Shown here: positions 58,997-64,000 of the stretch, one piece after another
How the letters are laid out: every line of letters begins with the position of its first letter
How positions within the stretch are numbered: position 1 is the first letter of the stretch
Origin: Thermocrinis sp.
GTDB taxonomy: Bacteria > Aquificota > Aquificia > Aquificales > Aquificaceae
Reading direction: 5' to 3'
DNA length: 64,000 nt
Assembly (NCBI GenBank): GCA_028276475.1
Contig: JAPYWH010000003.1
Location: 1-64,000 of the forward strand
The notes under the pieces: model-generated
The model's input: only the letters and a program-made list of their open reading frames with translations
Databases searched by the model: none
Told to the model about the DNA's origin: nothing
Program-made: the position numbers and the translations under genes

Positions 58997-59371
58997 CATG
59001 TTCCTGTCTCCTATCCAACACCCCTTCCACCAGCATGGGCTTCGGAAGAGATAGACCCCTTGATGGAGTTCTGCAAAGGATAGGGAAGGGGACGTCTGCC
59101 CTTCCCCTCTCAGGATTCTCTCCATCGGTTCCTTTATCTGTGGGATATTGCCTGTTCTTTCTGGTGGCAGAGTTTATATTCCAAGCGGGTAAGGAGTTAA
59201 ATTTTTCTTGGGTCAGCTTGTATATTTCGTTATCGGTTTTTCCCTCTTTCAGCCTGTTGTGTATGAAGTGTATGATTGAGGACCGAGGACGCATTAGCTT
59301 TATAACTTTTTCCCTCTCTTCCTTTCTTTCAAAGATTAGCTTAAAGCTTAGGGTGATGGGTAATGGCATGA
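58961..59371 (-). pseudogene. Remnant of an IS200/IS605-type transposon-associated TnpB/OrfB gene (N-terminal piece plus frameshifted tail)
   Basis: PLPITLSFKLIFERKEEREKVIKLMRPRSSIIHFIHNRLKEGKTDNEIYKLTQEKFNSLPAWNINSA resembles TnpB N-termini; the +1 frame then stays open to TAA at 58961. Confidence 0.5.
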
Positions 59372-59475
59372 TATGATTATACAATAACAATCTCTTACGG
59401 GTTATAAGTGCAAAGCGTTAGGCTTGTGGAGGGATAGAAGGCTACTTATTGGAAACAATGTTATAATCTATTGCC

Positions 59476-60570
59476 ATGCGTCTGTTTGTGGATAGGGTGG
59501 AGCTGGAGGATGTGCTTACAAAGGCAAAATCTGCTACAGAAAAGAAGTCAGCCCTTCCTGTTCTAAACAACTTTAAGCTGTTAGCAACAGAAGATCGGCT
59601 GATCATTTACGCCACAGACCTGGAAAACTTCTTGGTTTTGAACCTGCCCGCAAGGGTGGAGGTGCCCGGAGAGACCTCCGTCAACGCAGACAAGCTAACA
59701 TCCATAGTTAAGAGCTTGTCCTCCGCCGAGATATATATGGAGCTGGAAGAGGATAAACTGATTATCAAAGGAGGAAAGAGCCAGTTTAAGCTGGTTTGTG
59801 GGGACCCTTCCGAATTTCCCGAATTTCCTGAGGTGGTTTGCAAGGATGCTATTCCAAGCGGGTTGCTTTCAAAGGGTATATCCAAGGTAGAGTATGCAAT
59901 CTCCAAAGAGGACACAAGGTATGCCCTTCAGGGCATGTATGTGGGAAGCAAAGAGGGAAGGCTTCACTTTGTGGGTTCTGATGGACACAGGCTTGCCCTC
60001 TATATGCCCGAGGGTGTTTCCTTTGAGGAGGAGCTTTTGCTCTCTCGTAAGAGCCTAAAGGTCTTAGAAAGGCTTTTAAAGGACACTATAGGTTCTGTGG
60101 AAGTGGGGAAGGACGAGAACTTTGCCCATGTGAAGGGAGAAAATTGGTCCCTCTCTGTTAGGCTTTTGGAGGGAGAGTATCCTGACTACATGGCAGTTAT
60201 TCCTACCGACTACAGGTTAAACGTGCTACTTGATAGGGCTGAGTTTGAGAGTGCTCTAAAAAGACTCTCTGCAATAGCATCTGCCAGCGCCTTTCCCGTG
60301 AAGCTCTCATTCTCCTCTGAGGTCATCTTGATGGAAATCTCAGAGCCCGAGTTTGGTGAGGGCAGTGATGAGGTTCAAATTGAGAGCCTTTCCGCTGTTG
60401 AGCCTATGGACATAGGTTTTAACGGAAAGTATCTTTTAGAAGCCCTTGGAGGGTTTGATTCAGACAGGGTGTATCTAAAGGCAATAGACGCAGACAGCCC
60501 TGTGATCCTTGAGAGCGCAAACTTGGAAAAGGATCCCTATCTTTGTGTAATCATGCCAATGAGGCTTTAA
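59476..60570 (+). CDS. dnaN: DNA polymerase III sliding clamp (beta subunit)
   Basis: LPVLNNFKLLATEDRLIIYATDLE; LQGMYVGSKEGRLHFVGSDGHRLALY; SPVILE; CVIMPMRL C-terminus. Confidence 0.97.
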   Translation: MRLFVDRVELEDVLTKAKSATEKKSALPVLNNFKLLATEDRLIIYATDLENFLVLNLPARVEVPGETSVNADKLTSIVKSLSSAEIYMELEEDKLIIKGGKSQFKLVCGDPSEFPEFPEVVCKDAIPSGLLSKGISKVEYAISKEDTRYALQGMYVGSKEGRLHFVGSDGHRLALYMPEGVSFEEELLLSRKSLKVLERLLKDTIGSVEVGKDENFAHVKGENWSLSVRLLEGEYPDYMAVIPTDYRLNVLLDRAEFESALKRLSAIASASAFPVKLSFSSEVILMEISEPEFGEGSDEVQIESLSAVEPMDIGFNGKYLLEALGGFDSDRVYLKAIDADSPVILESANLEKDPYLCVIMPMRL

Positions 60571-61972
60571 GGATCGGCTTTCTGTTGGCTTCTGCTTCCT
60601 TTATTCTTCTGACCGGTGTCCTTTTTGGGCTGGTTTTTACCTCCTCCGGGTCCTGCTGGAGTATTTCCTTTATAGCGCTGGCAAAAGCCCTTAAGGTTCT
60701 TGGGCTCTCTGTTTCTGTGGGTTCAATCAGGAGTGCATCCTTGACCACGAGGGGGAAGTAGACGGTAGGTGCGTAAAAGCCTTTGTCCAAAAGGGCTTTA
60801 GCTAAGTCTGTGGGGCTTATGCCTGTTTTTTGCATAGAGAAGACAACTTCGTGCATTTTGGGTGAGCTTGGGTATGGGTCCCACAAAACATCCTTAAGAA
60901 GGCTGTATAAATACCTTGCGTTCAAAACTGCATGCTTTGATACTTTGTCTATATCCTTGCCGTAGGACAGGATGTATGCCAGAGCCCTAAGCATCACACC
61001 CACATGTCCGTAAAAGGTAAGCATCTTACCCACGCTTTTGGGAATGTCCCAATTGAGGTAATATCTTTGACCGTCAAACTCCACCTGTGGCACAGGTAGG
61101 TAGGGCTTTAACCTTTCTGAAACTCCCACGGGACCAGCACCCGGACCACCCCCTCCGTGGGGTGTGGAGAAGGTTTTATGGAGGTTAAAGTGCATAACAT
61201 CCACCCCCCAAGTAGCTGGCTTTGCCATACCGACTAAGGCGTTGAAGTTGGCACCGTCCATGTAAAGGAGCGCATCCCTTTGATGTAGGGCATCCGCAAG
61301 CCTTTTGACCTTTCTCTCAAATATGCCCAGGGTGTTTGGATTTGTTAGCATAAGCCCTGCGGTTCTGTGGTCAAGCTTTTTTATAAAGTCCTCCCAGTCT
61401 AACTCTCCGTTTGAGTCGCTTTTTACACTTGCCACCTCCAAACCGCATATGCTGGCAGAAGCTGGGTTTGTGCCATGGGCAGAGTCTGGCACCAATATTC
61501 TGTTTTTGTGGGTATTTCCTCTGTCTCGGTGATAGGCGGTTATGAGCAGTAAGCCAAGGAGCTCCCCCTGTGCACCGGCGGCGGGCTGAAGGCAAACCTC
61601 CGCAAAACCGCTAAGTTCTTTTAAAAGCTCCTTGAGTTCATACATAAGCTTGAGGGTGCCTTGGACACAATCCTCTGGAGCAAAGGGATGCACCTGTGTG
61701 AAGGCTTCTATCCTAGCCAGTTCTTCGTTGATCTTGGGGTTGTATTTCATGGTGCAGGAGCCAAGGGGCACCATGGTGGTATCTATGGCGTAATTTCTCT
61801 GGGAGAGCTTTGTGTAGTGTCGTATCAGGTCAAGCTCCGAGACCTCTGGAAAGTTAAGATTTTCCCTATAGTATTCACCGAGGTATTTGGCTGAATCTAC
61901 CGTCGGCACATCCAACTTGGGTAGCCTGTACCCTTTCCTTCCTTTCTCAGAAAGTTCAAATATCAACCCCAC
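60551..61972 (-). CDS. gcvPB: Glycine dehydrogenase (decarboxylating) subunit 2
   Basis: TTMVPLGSCTMKYNPKINEE; LQPAAGAQGELLGLL; DSAHGTNPASASICG; NLHKTFSTPHGGGGPGAGPVGV. Confidence 0.97.
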   Translation of the reverse strand: MGLIFELSEKGRKGYRLPKLDVPTVDSAKYLGEYYRENLNFPEVSELDLIRHYTKLSQRNYAIDTTMVPLGSCTMKYNPKINEELARIEAFTQVHPFAPEDCVQGTLKLMYELKELLKELSGFAEVCLQPAAGAQGELLGLLLITAYHRDRGNTHKNRILVPDSAHGTNPASASICGLEVASVKSDSNGELDWEDFIKKLDHRTAGLMLTNPNTLGIFERKVKRLADALHQRDALLYMDGANFNALVGMAKPATWGVDVMHFNLHKTFSTPHGGGGPGAGPVGVSERLKPYLPVPQVEFDGQRYYLNWDIPKSVGKMLTFYGHVGVMLRALAYILSYGKDIDKVSKHAVLNARYLYSLLKDVLWDPYPSSPKMHEVVFSMQKTGISPTDLAKALLDKGFYAPTVYFPLVVKDALLIEPTETESPRTLRAFASAIKEILQQDPEEVKTSPKRTPVRRIKEAEANRKPILKASLA

Positions 61973-61976
61973 CTTT

Positions 61977-62330
61977 CTACCTCTTTTGCGGTTCTTCCAG
62001 AGTTCGTGGCGATCTCTCCGTTAAAGGCTTACAGCTCACTGTGTTTATTATGAAGGTCTCTCCAGATGTCGTGTAGCATCCGTAGGCGTTGTATGGCACA
62101 CATTCATCAGTTTCCGCCACCACAAGCCTATTCCTCTGGGGTTCAAAGGTTATCCTGCACCTTCCACACACCTGAGGTCTAAGGCTCTCCTTCTTTAGCA
62201 AGCTCTCGCAGTTTTCTACGTTTTCTATAATCGTAGTGCGCAGGCTGTATTTATAAAGCCCTTCTTCGCCCGTTCTCACCGTTCCACAGGAGGCAGAAAG
62301 TATTAACAAAGCTAAGGGTAGCTTCTTCAT
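61977..62330 (-). CDS. Hypothetical Cys-containing small lipoprotein
   Basis: LPLALLILSASCGTV lipobox; further Cys at CESLL, CGRC, DEC, GCY, SCKP. Confidence 0.6.
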   Translation of the reverse strand: MKKLPLALLILSASCGTVRTGEEGLYKYSLRTTIIENVENCESLLKKESLRPQVCGRCRITFEPQRNRLVVAETDECVPYNAYGCYTTSGETFIINTVSCKPLTERSPRTLEEPQKR

Positions 62331-62371
62331 GGCTATAAAAGTTTAACAGAAAAGCGTTTAAAATTTTACGC

Positions 62372-63556
62372 ATGCTCTCTCCCGAAGAACAGTTGGGCAT
62401 TATAAAAAGAGGTGTTGTTGAGATCATTGAAGAAGAAGAGCTTTTGAGAAAGCTGAAGGAGGGAAGACCCCTGAGGGTAAAGGCGGGCTTTGACCCAACC
62501 GCACCGGACCTGCATCTTGGTCATACGGTTCTGCTTCAAAAACTAAGGCAGTTCCAACAGCTTGGACACGAGGTCTATTTTGTGATCGGAGACTTTACCG
62601 CCATGATAGGGGACCCAACGGGCAGGAGCGAAACCAGACCTCCCCTCTCAAGGGAGGAGGTGTTGGAAAACGCCAAAACTTACGAGCATCAGGTTTTCAA
62701 AATCCTTGACCCAGAAAAAACTAACATAGTTTTCAACAGCACCTGGCTTTCTGGGCTTGGAACCGAGGGGATAATAAAGCTGGCAGGAAAATACACAGTG
62801 GCAAGGATGTTAGAAAGGGATGACTTTTCAAAGCGTTTTAAAGAAGGCGTCCCTATATACATCCATGAGTTTATATATCCCCTACTGCAGGGCTATGACT
62901 CAGTTTTTTTAAAGGCTGACGTGGAGCTCGGCGGCACAGACCAAAAGTTTAACCTTCTGGTGGGAAGGGACCTGCAGAGGGCTTTCGGACAGGAACCGCA
63001 AGTTTGCATAACCCTGCCACTGCTTGTAGGCTTAGACGGCGTAAGAAAAATGTCCAAATCTTATCAAAACTACGTAGCCATACAGGAAGAGCCAGAAAGT
63101 ATGTTTGGCAAGATCATGTCCATCTCAGACGACCTTATGTGGGACTACTACACCCTTTTAACCGACTACACAGAGGAGGAGATAGAGAACTTTAAGAAAA
63201 ACTTGCACCCAATGGATGCCAAAAAGAAGCTTGCCCACTTTATAGTAGAGCGTTTCCATGGCAAAGAGCAGGCGGACAAGGCTTTAGAGTTCTTTGTTAA
63301 AACCTTCTCCGAGAGAGAATTCCCTGAGGATGCCCCCATCATAGAGGTTCCTCATGGTCTTAAAAGGAGGGCTTACGAGCTTTTGTTTGAGCTTGGTATA
63401 GAGAGCTCCAAAAACTCCGCCCGAAGGGTGGTGGAAGGAGGAGGCTTAAGGATAAATGGCACAAAGGTGGAGGATCCAAACCAAGAGATAGAGATAAAAG
63501 GTGAGCTTCGCCTTCAGCTGGGTAAAAAGAGATTTTACAGGGTGGTGCCCAAATGA
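62372..63556 (+). CDS. tyrS: Tyrosyl-tRNA synthetase
   Basis: [82 protein letters not shown]4 domain C-terminus. Confidence 0.97.
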   Translation: MLSPEEQLGIIKRGVVEIIEEEELLRKLKEGRPLRVKAGFDPTAPDLHLGHTVLLQKLRQFQQLGHEVYFVIGDFTAMIGDPTGRSETRPPLSREEVLENAKTYEHQVFKILDPEKTNIVFNSTWLSGLGTEGIIKLAGKYTVARMLERDDFSKRFKEGVPIYIHEFIYPLLQGYDSVFLKADVELGGTDQKFNLLVGRDLQRAFGQEPQVCITLPLLVGLDGVRKMSKSYQNYVAIQEEPESMFGKIMSISDDLMWDYYTLLTDYTEEEIENFKKNLHPMDAKKKLAHFIVERFHGKEQADKALEFFVKTFSEREFPEDAPIIEVPHGLKRRAYELLFELGIESSKNSARRVVEGGGLRINGTKVEDPNQEIEIKGELRLQLGKKRFYRVVPK

Positions 63557-64000
63557 GGTTTAACTCTAAGGATATTGCAGACTTGGTGGATGGTTTGCTT
63601 TTTGGTGAAAACTTAGAACTTGTAGGCGTGTCTTCTCTGGAGGACCCAAAGGAGAGAACTTTGATCTTTTGTCCTTCTGATAAGGATGCAGAGAGGGTAA
63701 AGGATGTAAAAGACGCCACCTTGGTGGTTCCAAAGCCAGTGGAACATCCAAGCTACATACTGGTAAAAGACACAAAGCTCGCCTTGGCTACTGTTCTGGA
63801 AAAGCTATATCCGGAGGAGCATCCCACGGGCATCTCCGAAAAAGCCCACGTGGAAAGCTCGGCGGTGTTGGGAGAGGATGTTTATGTGGGACCCTTTGCC
63901 TACATTGGAAAAAATGTGGTCCTTGAGAGAGGTGTAAAGGTTTATCCTTTCAGCTACATTGGAGACCACTCCTTTGTGGGAGAAAATACGGTTATCTTCA
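63553..64000 (+). CDS. lpxD: UDP-3-O-acylglucosamine N-acyltransferase LpxD, N-terminal part (runs off window end)
   Basis: Frame from ATG 63553: [40 protein letters not shown]...[56 protein letters not shown]. Confidence 0.9.
   Translation, partial: MRFNSKDIADLVDGLLFGENLELVGVSSLEDPKERTLIFCPSDKDAERVKDVKDATLVVPKPVEHPSYILVKDTKLALATVLEKLYPEEHPTGISEKAHVESSAVLGEDVYVGPFAYIGKNVVLERGVKVYPFSYIGDHSFVGENTVIF

Noticed and set aside
1-64000. CRISPR arrays, rRNA operons, prophage and intact transposases
   Set aside because: No repeat-spacer periodicity, rRNA sequence, phage structural genes or complete transposase seen on reading the window.

Overview
The window is about 64 kb of gene-dense bacterial chromosome, most likely from an Aquificaceae-type hyperthermophile (Hydrogenobacter/Thermocrinis-like). 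That placement is an inference from an archaeal-type MetK, a LapA-LapB fusion, the GcvPB subunit and the general protein style. Almost all of it is core genome: amino acid, nucleotide and isoprenoid metabolism, LPS and outer-membrane biogenesis (lptD, bamD, lapAB, lpxD), two blocks of flagellar export genes (fliL-fliO-fliP-fliQ-fliR-flhB and flhA-flhF-flhG), flgG, rho, mnmE, dnaJ-hspR, trxA-trxB, dnaN and tyrS, plus five tRNA genes. No CRISPR array, rRNA operon, prophage or intact transposon was seen. The observations most worth a second look are: (1) a coupled gene pair encoding a two-TM membrane protein and a tandem atypical receiver-like protein with its own shared motif set; (2) a 164-bp MITE-like element with perfect 16-bp terminal inverted repeats and a central stem-loop; (3) a TetR-type palindrome in the -35/-10 spacer of a mixed efflux operon; (4) several apparent leaderless promoters, some palindromic and shared by divergent genes; (5) a frameshifted DmeF-like metal exporter, a truncated sensor-like gene coupled to flgG, and a TnpB remnant. 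No database search or folding program was run. All family names come from recognising motifs in the translated ORFs.
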